Shown in pieces: positions 1 to 6,175 of a stretch of DNA of 6,560 nucleotides (positions within the stretch are counted from its first letter, which is position 1; every line of letters begins with the position of its first letter). Source of the stretch: Balneolales bacterium (GTDB lineage: Bacteria > Bacteroidota > Rhodothermia > Balneolales > HLUCCA01); assembly GCA_022565415.1 (NCBI GenBank), contig JAIUMT010000184.1:1-6560 (forward strand), given 5' to 3'. Both the position numbers and the translations under genes were made by a program. Below the pieces are notes generated by a model. The model worked only from the letters and a program-made list of their open reading frames with translations. It was not told the DNA's origin and ran no database searches.

Positions 1-2987
1 ATACGGGTAATGCAGATGTGGCAAATGAAGTAGCACGCACGTTTGTAGTATTTGATTTTGCTGCTCCAACTGGCATAGCAACGTATGGCGGACAAACCAT
101 GCCTGCAAGCTTAAACTGGAACGCGCAGGCGAATACAAATTTCCGAATGTTATCGGGTGTGGTAAATCTCAATGCCGAACTTCAAAATGATGATGACGAT
201 TTTGAGCGTGTTCGTATCACATTGGAGCGTTTCAACGCCCGGTCTCCCGGTGCGTCTGTAGTAACTTATCCTGGTGGAGACGAAGTAACCATAGCCAATC
301 TCACAGATTCTGATAATCTGGTTTATAACCTGGATACCTCCACACTGAAGAAAGGGGGTTTATACCAGCTCAGGATATTTTTCGAAGATGATCTTGGTAA
401 TACATCGATTGCTGGTAGTCTTCAGTTTATCGTTGGCGAACCGCAGGTGCGTATCGCGGGGTTCAATCCGATAAAACAGCAACTTTACCTAAGCGGACCG
501 ATTCATGCTTTTTCTGCCAGAGTTGAATATTCAACTGATGGCGGCAACAGTTTCTCTATTTTGGGTACGTATGACCTGTCGACTTTTGGTGCTGCAACTC
601 GTGACTATGCAAGACAAGCAACAGTTTCACTTACCAACTCAGTTCTTCCCGATGGCGAAATTATCTTCAGAGCTACCGGTGCCGATCGGTCGGCCGCCAA
701 CTTTTCGGAAGCACGATTTGCCAACGCTCCATCAACATTAACAGTTAATAGTAACGCTTCATCGGTGCAAGCATTGGCTCAACAGCACAGCAGCCCGGTT
801 TCGTTTCTGAGTAGCGCCTGGGATCCGGGATTAAACGGTGGGAATCTTGGTTTGATGTTGAACAAAGATGCCGGTGATTTATCCAATATCCGTTTCGAAA
901 TCGACTCAAGCGGCAACGACGAGGAAGTGTCGTTGTTTATGATGCTGGATACCAATCCATATTCATCAGATGATGGAACCATCTCAACGGGTCTCTATAC
1001 TGTAAATACGGAAACGGCGGCTGGCGATACAGATTTCTTCGCGGGCCGACTGGAATCGCTCGATGGAAATGTTCTCGGATTTCTCGACAATACGGATGCG
1101 GTTGACCTCACCGCTCCCGGTACCAATATTTCTACAGGAGGTGTGCTTTATGTATTTGCAACCACAATTAATGATGATGGTGAAGTCGATATGCGAATGG
1201 AGCGTATCATGGTTCATCGAATTGCAGCAAATCGTGGCGGTGAAATTCTGGCGCCAGACAACACACCGGTAGTCAGCATCGAGGAAAATGTTCTGGATAG
1301 AAATGCCGGTATCTATGTTGAACAAGATCGTGCCCGGTTCAGAAGTATACATGCATCCCAGCTCAACATAGGTCAGTTGGGGCCTGCGTATTGGATTGGT
1401 AGTCCCAATGGGGCGCAGTTGCGATCGGGTATGAGTTCGCGAATAACAATTGGCTTCGATCCTGATGAGTTGGGCGATATCTCGCCCGAGCGCATCAACA
1501 TTGCAAATATTACATCCGCCGGAGAGTTCACATTTACTACCAATGCACGGGATAAACGCATCGACTCTTCCAACAATACTGTCAGTTTTAATCTGAGTGC
1601 TTTGCCGACCACACCTCAGAGATATACCCTTGTTGTTGATGGATTACAAACAGATAGTCAGGGGTCGATCGAAGTGGCTGAAATGATGGTAGGTAGTTCC
1701 ACCAGCGGGAATTACACGACGCCAAATGGATCTTTCAGTGCCATCATTTCTGATAACCTGTCGGGGATAAATCCGGCAACGGCATTACTCTATGTTAATG
1801 ATGTGAGGTTGAATGTTTCGAGTGTGCTCATTTCTGGCGGAACAACGAATAATGCGTATCAGTTTTCTGGCAGTTTAGGTAGTCTGAGTTTGCGGGAGGG
1901 GATTCATACAGCGCGTTTTCTGGTTGAAAACAACAGCGGTGACCGACTTAATCGGGAGTTGGAATTTTATGTAGACAACACGCCACTTCAGGTGAAGAAC
2001 GACGTGGCGGTAGTTGGGGCAGGATCGGTGGTCAGTTTTACTGCCTATGATCCTCCTGTAGCCGATACACTTGGTGCCGGGCTCGACTCGTCTACCGTAT
2101 ATGTTGATATATGGGGCAGCAAGCTAGAGGATGAGAAAAGTACTACATTCAGGGTGCTGAACAGATTGTCGCCGAGTCAATTGGAATTCAGCGGCAGAAG
2201 TGATTCTGTGCAGGTCGCGTTTACGCTGCCATCCGACGTACTGTCATCAAATTTTGAAAATCTGATGTTTGTTATTCACAATCAGCCCGGGGTTCAGCTA
2301 ACCGATACACTCGGACTTTCCCAGTACATTGTGGGTCCGGCAGATTTGGCTGGAAATACGCTCGCTCCTATAATCATAACCTCTGTGTTTGATCGTACAC
2401 CGCCTGATATTCAGATTGTTAGTCGTACCGTTGAAACCGGCATCCGATTCCGAATCACCGACGAGCAATCGGGTGTGAATCCGGAGAGTATTGAACTGGA
2501 ACTCATCGAACCGGGTGACGGTAATTCAGTAATTTACTTCATCACAGATGACGAACTTACATACAATCCATCCAATGGAAGTCTGGTTTTCAATGCCCCG
2601 TCGATGGGTGCTGAAATAATTCTATCCGTAGCCGACAGGGCGAATAATATAGCCGTACATGAGCTTATTGCAGAGTCAGAGCTTCTCACTATTGCCGAAC
2701 TATACAATTACCCTAACCCGTTCAACCCGGATCATGGTGGTGCCACCATCACATTTATGTTATCCAAAGATGCTGTTGTGGACATTGAGTTGTTCGATTT
2801 AGTAGGCAGGCGGGCATCCCGGGTAATGCAAAATGAATCGCTCTCGGCCGGACGTACCTCCATACCGTTAGCCGGACAAGCCTCAGATGGTCGCGCGTTA
2901 GCCAATGGAGTCTATTTTCTGAGGGTGGTCGCCAGAGATGGTGATCGTCGCGAAGAGCAGGTGTTTAAAACCGTAGTAGCCAAATAA
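1..2987 (+). CDS. Large T9SS-secreted Ig-like protein with type A C-terminal sorting domain (5'-truncated; possibly PorU-like)
   Basis: The reading frame is open from the first complete codon at position 3, so the gene starts upstream; the GTG at 18 is an internal valine, not a start. About 994 residues are visible, ending at TAA 2985-2987. The protein is rich in Ser, Thr, Asn, Asp and Gly with alternating hydrophobic residues, typical of extracellular beta-sandwich repeats. Ig-like boundaries are suggested by VDNTPLQ (from 1971) and FDRTPPDIQI (2388-2417), the latter followed by DEQSGVNPESIELEL. An Asp-box-like STDGGNSF lies at 531-554. The last ~95 residues are a T9SS type A sorting domain: YPNPFNP (2709-2729), a VDIELFDLVGR strand, and GVYFLRV (2907-2927). 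Such domains direct export across the outer membrane and are normally cleaved by PorU. The next gene is PorV/PorQ-like; since porU and porV are neighbours in Porphyromonas, a C25-type sortase is possible. No catalytic region is visible, so a structural or enzymatic cargo protein is equally possible. Confidence 0.9.
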   Translation, partial: TGNADVANEVARTFVVFDFAAPTGIATYGGQTMPASLNWNAQANTNFRMLSGVVNLNAELQNDDDDFERVRITLERFNARSPGASVVTYPGGDEVTIANLTDSDNLVYNLDTSTLKKGGLYQLRIFFEDDLGNTSIAGSLQFIVGEPQVRIAGFNPIKQQLYLSGPIHAFSARVEYSTDGGNSFSILGTYDLSTFGAATRDYARQATVSLTNSVLPDGEIIFRATGADRSAANFSEARFANAPSTLTVNSNASSVQALAQQHSSPVSFLSSAWDPGLNGGNLGLMLNKDAGDLSNIRFEIDSSGNDEEVSLFMMLDTNPYSSDDGTISTGLYTVNTETAAGDTDFFAGRLESLDGNVLGFLDNTDAVDLTAPGTNISTGGVLYVFATTINDDGEVDMRMERIMVHRIAANRGGEILAPDNTPVVSIEENVLDRNAGIYVEQDRARFRSIHASQLNIGQLGPAYWIGSPNGAQLRSGMSSRITIGFDPDELGDISPERINIANITSAGEFTFTTNARDKRIDSSNNTVSFNLSALPTTPQRYTLVVDGLQTDSQGSIEVAEMMVGSSTSGNYTTPNGSFSAIISDNLSGINPATALLYVNDVRLNVSSVLISGGTTNNAYQFSGSLGSLSLREGIHTARFLVENNSGDRLNRELEFYVDNTPLQVKNDVAVVGAGSVVSFTAYDPPVADTLGAGLDSSTVYVDIWGSKLEDEKSTTFRVLNRLSPSQLEFSGRSDSVQVAFTLPSDVLSSNFENLMFVIHNQPGVQLTDTLGLSQYIVGPADLAGNTLAPIIITSVFDRTPPDIQIVSRTVETGIRFRITDEQSGVNPESIELELIEPGDGNSVIYFITDDELTYNPSNGSLVFNAPSMGAEIILSVADRANNIAVHELIAESELLTIAELYNYPNPFNPDHGGATITFMLSKDAVVDIELFDLVGRRASRVMQNESLSAGRTSIPLAGQASDGRALANGVYFLRVVARDGDRREEQVFKTVVAK

Positions 2988-3008
2988 TCACTGAATTAAA
3001 ATCAGTGA
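2988..3008. other. 7-bp perfect hairpin in the spacer before the PorV/PorQ gene
   Basis: TCACTGA (2988-2994) and TCAGTGA (3002-3008) are perfect inverted repeats around a 7-base AT-rich loop, starting at the base after the upstream stop codon. The run that follows is A/T-mixed, not a clean T tract, so it is a weak terminator candidate at best. It could act as an attenuator or an mRNA-processing or stabilising hairpin between two co-transcribed genes. A 7-bp stem can also arise by chance. Confidence 0.35.
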
Positions 3009-3030
3009 GCAAAATAATTTATTATAGTTT

Positions 3031-3034
3031 AGGA
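3031..3034 (+). promoter_or_regulatory. Possible ribosome binding site AGGA for the PorV/PorQ gene
   Basis: AGGA lies 9 bases upstream of the ATG at 3044, in an A/T-rich leader. Together with the signal peptide that begins exactly at that ATG, it favours 3044 over the in-frame GTG at 3005, which has no purine-rich site in front of it and lies inside the hairpin at 2988-3008. Confidence 0.4.
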
Positions 3035-3043
3035 TTAAATATC

Positions 3044-3949
3044 ATGAAAAATCTATCAATACTGACAATTATGCTGGCGCTAACGGTGAGTCTCAACACA
3101 AGCGATGCTGTTGCCCAAAACTTTGCCGCACCCTATCTGTTGTTTTCTAATTCAGCGGAAGCTGCAGGTTTTGGCGAAGCATACTCCACATTGGCAAATG
3201 ATGCCTCCGCGGCTTTTTGGAACCCGGCAGGATTGGCTCAGCTTGAAAGTTTCAGCTTTACCGGAGTATCGGTGGTCGCAATGCAATTTGACAGGCAATT
3301 TTCGGCTGCCAATATTGCATACCACCTCGACAGAGTCGGGACGTTCGCATTCGTAGCAACCCAATCGGGGGTGAGTGATATACAGCGCCGCGATGATCAG
3401 GGAATACATACCGGTAACTTTGACACTTCAAATCAGGTTTTTGGTCTGTCGTTTGGGCGGAAGTTAACAGAAAACATATCATTTGGAATTACGGGCCGCT
3501 TTATCAAACAAGACCTGCATGTACAGGTAGATAATGGATACTCGGCAGATGTCGGATTTAGATACGACCAGGACTTGTTTTCGATAGGTGCCAGCTTCCA
3601 AAGTCTTGTAGGTAAAGTTGGTCCAGACGAACTACCCACATCATTTCGATTGGGTACATCGGTACGACCGCATGCAGGCATGATTATTTCAGTAGACCTG
3701 GTTGCGGACGACATCGAAGATCCGAATGCCAGAAGATACGCCAACTTTGGAGCCGGCTATGAACTTGAAATAAACGACATCATTCTGATACCACGAGCGG
3801 GTCTTCACGACAGTGCCCTCGCATTTGGAGGAGGAATTGGATTCAACCTGGGCAGTATGATTATTCGGGTGGACTATGCCTTTGTGAATGAGCCAGGCGA
3901 TTTGGTTGGAACCAATCATAAAGTTGGACTGGTTATAAACGGATTATAA
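3044..3949 (+). CDS. PorV/PorQ family outer-membrane beta-barrel protein (T9SS-associated)
   Basis: The product is a 301-residue outer-membrane protein. I place the start at ATG 3044 because the sequence from there is a standard signal peptide: MKNLS, a hydrophobic core, then AVAQ with likely cleavage near residue 24. An in-frame GTG at 3005 would add 13 residues that do not fit. The mature N terminus carries the PorV/PorQ hallmark at residues ~38-66: a Gly/Ala-rich GFGEAYSTLANDASAAF segment followed by NPAGLAQL. The rest alternates polar and hydrophobic residues as in a FadL-like beta-barrel, ending in the strand KVGLVINGL. Known family roles are that PorV binds sorting-domain cargo for delivery to the attachment complex and PorQ works with PorZ/PorU. 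The upstream gene encodes a sorting-domain protein 56 bp away, so co-transcription is likely. At ~300 residues it is shorter than P. gingivalis PorV (roughly 390), so PorV versus PorQ versus a cargo-specific paralogue cannot be decided here. Confidence 0.85.
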   Translation: MKNLSILTIMLALTVSLNTSDAVAQNFAAPYLLFSNSAEAAGFGEAYSTLANDASAAFWNPAGLAQLESFSFTGVSVVAMQFDRQFSAANIAYHLDRVGTFAFVATQSGVSDIQRRDDQGIHTGNFDTSNQVFGLSFGRKLTENISFGITGRFIKQDLHVQVDNGYSADVGFRYDQDLFSIGASFQSLVGKVGPDELPTSFRLGTSVRPHAGMIISVDLVADDIEDPNARRYANFGAGYELEINDIILIPRAGLHDSALAFGGGIGFNLGSMIIRVDYAFVNEPGDLVGTNHKVGLVINGL

Positions 3950-3967
3950 TTCGGATGATGTTTTTAT

Positions 3968-4008
3968 AAAAAAGGGAGGGTCGGTATACGCTAGCCCACC
4001 CTTTTTTT
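3968..4008. terminator. Strong intrinsic terminator after the PorV/PorQ gene (probably bidirectional)
   Basis: AAAAAAGGG (3968-3976) pairs with CCCTTTTTT (3999-4007). Inside a single A-A mismatch (3977/3998), GGG (3978-3980) pairs with CCC (3995-3997), leaving a 14-base loop. The right arm continues into a 7-T run (4002-4008), and the left arm supplies the matching A run, so it should work from either direction. It begins 18 bases after the stop at 3949 and separates the T9SS pair from the gap and the mla operon. Confidence 0.85.
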
Positions 4009-4036
4009 GTGTTTGATTTTACCCCAGATTCAAAAC

Positions 4037-4261
4037 ATGAATAGTTCAACACGTGTAACAAGAAAATTCAGCTACGAAACAGTAACCATTTCCGGTACGT
4101 CGAAATACAGTAGAAATACAGTAGAAATACACTTGTAGCAGATTCCCATCTTTATCGAAGACAACCAGTTGGTTTATTTTGGTCTGCACGAAGCAGTGAC
4201 GGAAGCATACATAATGGAAGCCAGTGGCAAGACTGACGCGTTATTGCAACGTTACTACTAA
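4037..4261 (+). pseudogene. Possible decayed small ORF interrupted by an in-frame TAG
   Basis: An ATG at 4037 opens 33 codons (MNSSTRVTRKFSYETV...VEIHL) that end at TAG 4136-4138. The same frame then continues for 40 codons, including IPIFIEDNQLVYFGLHEAV and TDALLQRYY, to TAA 4259-4261. The second half has the composition of a real soluble acidic protein, more so than the other frames. The part just before the TAG is encoded by an 11-bp tandem repeat (4102-4131), so slippage or mutation may have damaged the gene. I do not recognise a family. No clear ribosome binding site precedes 4037. It could equally be chance, or just the 33-codon ORF could be translated. Confidence 0.25.
4102..4131 (+). 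repeat. 11-bp tandem repeat, 2.7 copies
   Basis: GAAATACAGTA occurs exactly at 4102-4112 and 4113-4123, followed by a partial third copy GAAATACA at 4124-4131. The unit is not a multiple of three, so gain or loss of one copy would shift any reading frame across it. It lies inside the possible decayed ORF at 4037-4261. Confidence 0.85.
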
Positions 4262-4305
4262 AAATAACTACAGCGCCATTCCAGCGCCCATACATCCCGT
4301 CTCCA

Positions 4306-4343
4306 ATCTCTCCTGTTATCAAGTTCACGGCCACTGGAGAGAT
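4306..4343. repeat. 8-bp perfect inverted repeat with 22-base loop
   Basis: ATCTCTCC (4306-4313) is the exact reverse complement of GGAGAGAT (4336-4343). The loop is 22 bases and no T tract follows, so it is not a standard terminator. It could be a dyad operator or part of an RNA structure upstream of mlaE; chance is possible. Confidence 0.4.
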
Positions 4344-4370
4344 ATATTAAATAATCAGTGATTTATGTAA

Positions 4371-4394
4371 TACGGCAGAGTTTCTTAGGCCGTA
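4371..4394. repeat. 6-bp hairpin upstream of mlaE
   Basis: TACGGC (4371-4376) pairs with GCCGTA (4389-4394) around a 12-base loop. It lies ~110 bases before the mlaE start and directly abuts the 12-bp tandem duplication. No U tract follows. The stem is short and may be incidental. Confidence 0.3.
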
Positions 4395-4418
4395 ATATGC
4401 AATCTTATATGCAATGTT
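4395..4418 (+). repeat. 12-bp tandem duplication
   Basis: Two adjacent 12-bp units, ATATGCAATCTT (4395-4406) and ATATGCAATGTT (4407-4418), differ at one base. They lie in the mlaE upstream region. Repeated sites near a promoter can be regulator-binding sites, but simple slippage explains this equally well. Confidence 0.7.
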
Positions 4419-4440
4419 GCTCAACTCAGACCCCATCAGG

Positions 4441-4467
4441 TTAGCAGGGTAAATAAGTCTATATAAG
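4441..4467 (+). promoter_or_regulatory. Weak candidate promoter for the mla operon
   Basis: TTAGCA (4441-4446) and TATAAG (4462-4467) resemble -35 and -10 elements with a 15-base spacer, inside the AT-rich stretch TATATAAGAATAATAG about 45 bases before mlaE. A promoter is expected somewhere after the terminator at 3968-4008, but the match is poor, the spacing is short, and the Bacteroidota consensus (TAnnTTTG at -7) is not seen. Confidence 0.2.
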
Positions 4468-4506
4468 AATAATAGCAACGCTTCCTGCACACGTTAAATC
4501 ACCCAG

Positions 4507-5355
4507 ATGAAAGACATCGGACCAATACGCCAAAGAATAGCAAAATTGCCTTCTGTGAAGAATCAGGCGATTAAGCTGAGTGAGAATGCTATTAAAAAAA
4601 CGCAGAAGGCAAATCGGTTCTTTTTAGAAATCGGAGAGTTCAACCTGTTTCTGTGGTTAACGGTGAAAGCGTCGTTTTCGCGCCATTTCGAGTTCAAAGA
4701 GTTTTTACGACAGTGTTTTTTGGTAGGAAACAAAACCGTTCCGCTTATTACATTAACCGGACTAGTGATCGGGTTGGTACTAACCATTCAAAGTCGGCCG
4801 ATTCTTGTCGATTTCGGAGCCGTTTCCAAACTTCCGGGCATGGTTGCCCTGTCGATCGTAAGGGAAATGGGTCCGGTTGTAACGGCGCTAATATGCTGCG
4901 GGAAAATTGGTTCGGGAATGGGCGCGGAATTGGGATCGATGAAGGTTACCGAACAGATCGATGCAATGGAAGTTTCCTCAACAAATCCCATCCGCTTCCT
5001 GGTTGTTCCAAGAGTTCTGGCAGCTACACTCATGATACCCATCTTGGTACTTTATGCCGATGCGTTAGGAATTTTGGGTAGCTGGGCGGGTTCGAACATA
5101 AAAGGAGACGTTACGTTTGTCCTTTTTTTCACCCAGGCATTTAGCGCGATCGGATTCTCAGACTTCTTCCCTGCCGTCATCAAAACGTTCTTTTTTGGCG
5201 CAGCAATTGGATTTGTAGGATGTTACAAAGGGTTTACGGCCGGACGCGGAACAGAAAGTGTCGGAAAAGCAGCGAACCAGTCTGTCGTTCTGGCATCGGT
5301 ATTCGTGATTCTAATCGACCTCATCGCTGTACAAATCACTGATATGCTGTATTAA
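4507..5355 (+). CDS. mlaE: MlaE-family permease of Mla/MCE phospholipid ABC transporter
   Basis: This 282-residue inner-membrane permease is the membrane core of an Mla-type lipid transporter, which exchanges phospholipids with the MCE protein on its periplasmic face and is driven by MlaF. The family signature runs through residues ~119-156: REMGPVVTALICCGKIGSGM, then AELGSMKVTEQIDAMEV, the loop that contacts the ATPase. Hydrophobic segments lie near residues 77-94, 122-131, 163-192, 202-216, 226-239 and 258-275; an amphipathic stretch at ~44-60 matches the interfacial helix that precedes the membrane core. The C-terminal GFTAGRGTESVGKAANQSVV is also conserved. ATG 4507 is the first start after an in-frame TAA at 4495, so the start is secure although no Shine-Dalgarno is visible. 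The N terminus has ~35 extra Lys/Arg-rich residues compared with the ~260-residue E. coli MlaE; these are not a STAS domain. It leads the mlaE-mlaF-mlaD operon. Confidence 0.95.
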   Translation: MKDIGPIRQRIAKLPSVKNQAIKLSENAIKKTQKANRFFLEIGEFNLFLWLTVKASFSRHFEFKEFLRQCFLVGNKTVPLITLTGLVIGLVLTIQSRPILVDFGAVSKLPGMVALSIVREMGPVVTALICCGKIGSGMGAELGSMKVTEQIDAMEVSSTNPIRFLVVPRVLAATLMIPILVLYADALGILGSWAGSNIKGDVTFVLFFTQAFSAIGFSDFFPAVIKTFFFGAAIGFVGCYKGFTAGRGTESVGKAANQSVVLASVFVILIDLIAVQITDMLY

Positions 5356-5357
5356 CT

Positions 5358-6155
5358 ATGGAACAGGACAACATCATATCAAATGCCGAGACATCCAGCA
5401 CCGCTCCATCAGCCAAGACAATCATTGATGTTAAGGGTTTATACAAGGGGTTTGGCAACGTTCCGGTATTAAGTAACCTTTCGTTGCAGTTGTTCGAAAA
5501 CGAGAACCTTGTGGTACTCGGCAAGTCCGGGTCCGGTAAATCTGTATTGATAAAATGCATGGTTCGTCTCTTGACTGCCAACTCGGGAAGCATCCACATT
5601 TTTGGCAAGAATGTGAATGAACTCGATGATGGTGAACTCGCAGAACTGAGAGTGAAAATCGGGTTTCTTTTTCAGAGCGGGGCGTTGTACGACTCGATGA
5701 CAATCAGGGAGAATCTTGAGTTTCCATTGATCCGAATTAAGAAGCACCTTTCCCGCAAAGAGATTGACCAGAAGATCGAGGAAGCTTTAGAAAACGTCGG
5801 CTTGTCGGATACGATGAACAAAATGCCGTCTCAGCTTTCCGGAGGTATGCGCAAGCGGGCAAGTCTGGCCCGCACCATCGTAGTCGATCCAATGATAATG
5901 CTGTACGATGAACCCACCACAGGACTAGATCCAGTGACATCCGATGAAATCAGTACCCTCATCAATAACGTCCAGAAAAAGTATAATACGTCATCCATCA
6001 TAATAACGCACGATATTGAGTGCGCCCGCACCACTGCCGATCGGGTCATTATGCTGAATAAAGGTGAAGTTTATCTCGAGGGGACAATCGAAGAGTTTGA
6101 GCAGTCTACAGACGAGCTGATTCAGTCTTTTTTTAAAATCAGACCACCGCAATAA
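5358..6155 (+). CDS. mlaF: MlaF-type ATP-binding subunit of Mla/MCE phospholipid transporter
   Basis: This is a 265-residue cytoplasmic ABC ATPase that powers the MlaE permease. All motifs are intact: Walker A GKSGSGKS (residues 55-62), Q-loop Gln106 in FLFQSGALYDSMT, signature LSGGM (160-164) followed by RKRASLARTI, Walker B IMLYDE (180-185) with catalytic Glu185, D-loop GLD (189-191), and switch His218 in THD. The FQSGALYDSMTIRENLEFPL segment and LSGGMRKR are typical of MlaF/MKL-type ATPases, as opposed to generic importers. Residues 1-20 are a Ser/Thr-rich lead-in before the ABC fold. The ATG lies only 2 bases after the mlaE stop, and no ribosome site is evident, so translational coupling to mlaE is likely. 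The C terminus FFKIRPPQ is the usual family ending and appears complete. Confidence 0.96.
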   Translation: MEQDNIISNAETSSTAPSAKTIIDVKGLYKGFGNVPVLSNLSLQLFENENLVVLGKSGSGKSVLIKCMVRLLTANSGSIHIFGKNVNELDDGELAELRVKIGFLFQSGALYDSMTIRENLEFPLIRIKKHLSRKEIDQKIEEALENVGLSDTMNKMPSQLSGGMRKRASLARTIVVDPMIMLYDEPTTGLDPVTSDEISTLINNVQKKYNTSSIIITHDIECARTTADRVIMLNKGEVYLEGTIEEFEQSTDELIQSFFKIRPPQ

Positions 6156-6175
6156 CAACATAGAATAACACGATT

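Larger units (their letters stand above)
4009..4506. other. Intergenic gap without an intact gene; repeat-rich
   Basis: About 500 bases lie between the terminator and mlaE. No open frame here has convincing protein character from start to stop. The longest candidate on the minus strand, 60 codons at 4152-4334, is rich in Cys, Trp and Arg and opposes the more coding-like plus frame, so I treat it as noise. What can be seen: a possible broken small ORF (4037-4261), an 11-bp tandem repeat (4102-4131), a CAGCGCC direct repeat (4271-4277 and 4282-4288), an 8-bp inverted repeat (4306-4343), a 6-bp hairpin (4371-4394), a 12-bp tandem duplication (4395-4418), and an AT-rich stretch before mlaE that probably holds its promoter. 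I found no tRNA T-loop or riboswitch core. Confidence 0.6.

Noticed and set aside
984..1352. Minus-strand 122-codon ORF inside the large gene
   Set aside because: It lies antisense within a clearly coding frame with strong protein character; the translation is Cys/Ile-rich and shows no domain.
3020..3034. Bacteroidota-type -7 promoter element (TATAGTTTAG) before the PorV/PorQ gene
   Set aside because: It does not match TAnnTTTG at the required spacing, and it lies too close to the start codon for a normal leader.
3005..3043. GTG at 3005 as start of the PorV/PorQ gene (13 extra residues)
   Set aside because: It has no ribosome site, sits within a hairpin, and would place a non-signal stretch before a textbook signal peptide that begins at ATG 3044.
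4152..4334. Minus-strand 60-codon ORF in the intergenic gap
   Set aside because: Cys/Trp/Arg-rich composition, no recognisable domain, and it opposes a plus-strand frame with more protein-like content.
4381..4460. Possible tRNA or T-box-like element (AGCAGGGTAAAT and a nearby ACCCC)
   Set aside because: There is no T-loop consensus, no cloverleaf pairing and no T-box core; the ACCC/GGGT pairing is only 4 bp.
4653..5081. Plus-strand 142-codon ORF overlapping mlaE
   Set aside because: It is a frame-shifted reading of mlaE; the mlaE frame has conserved family motifs through the whole interval.
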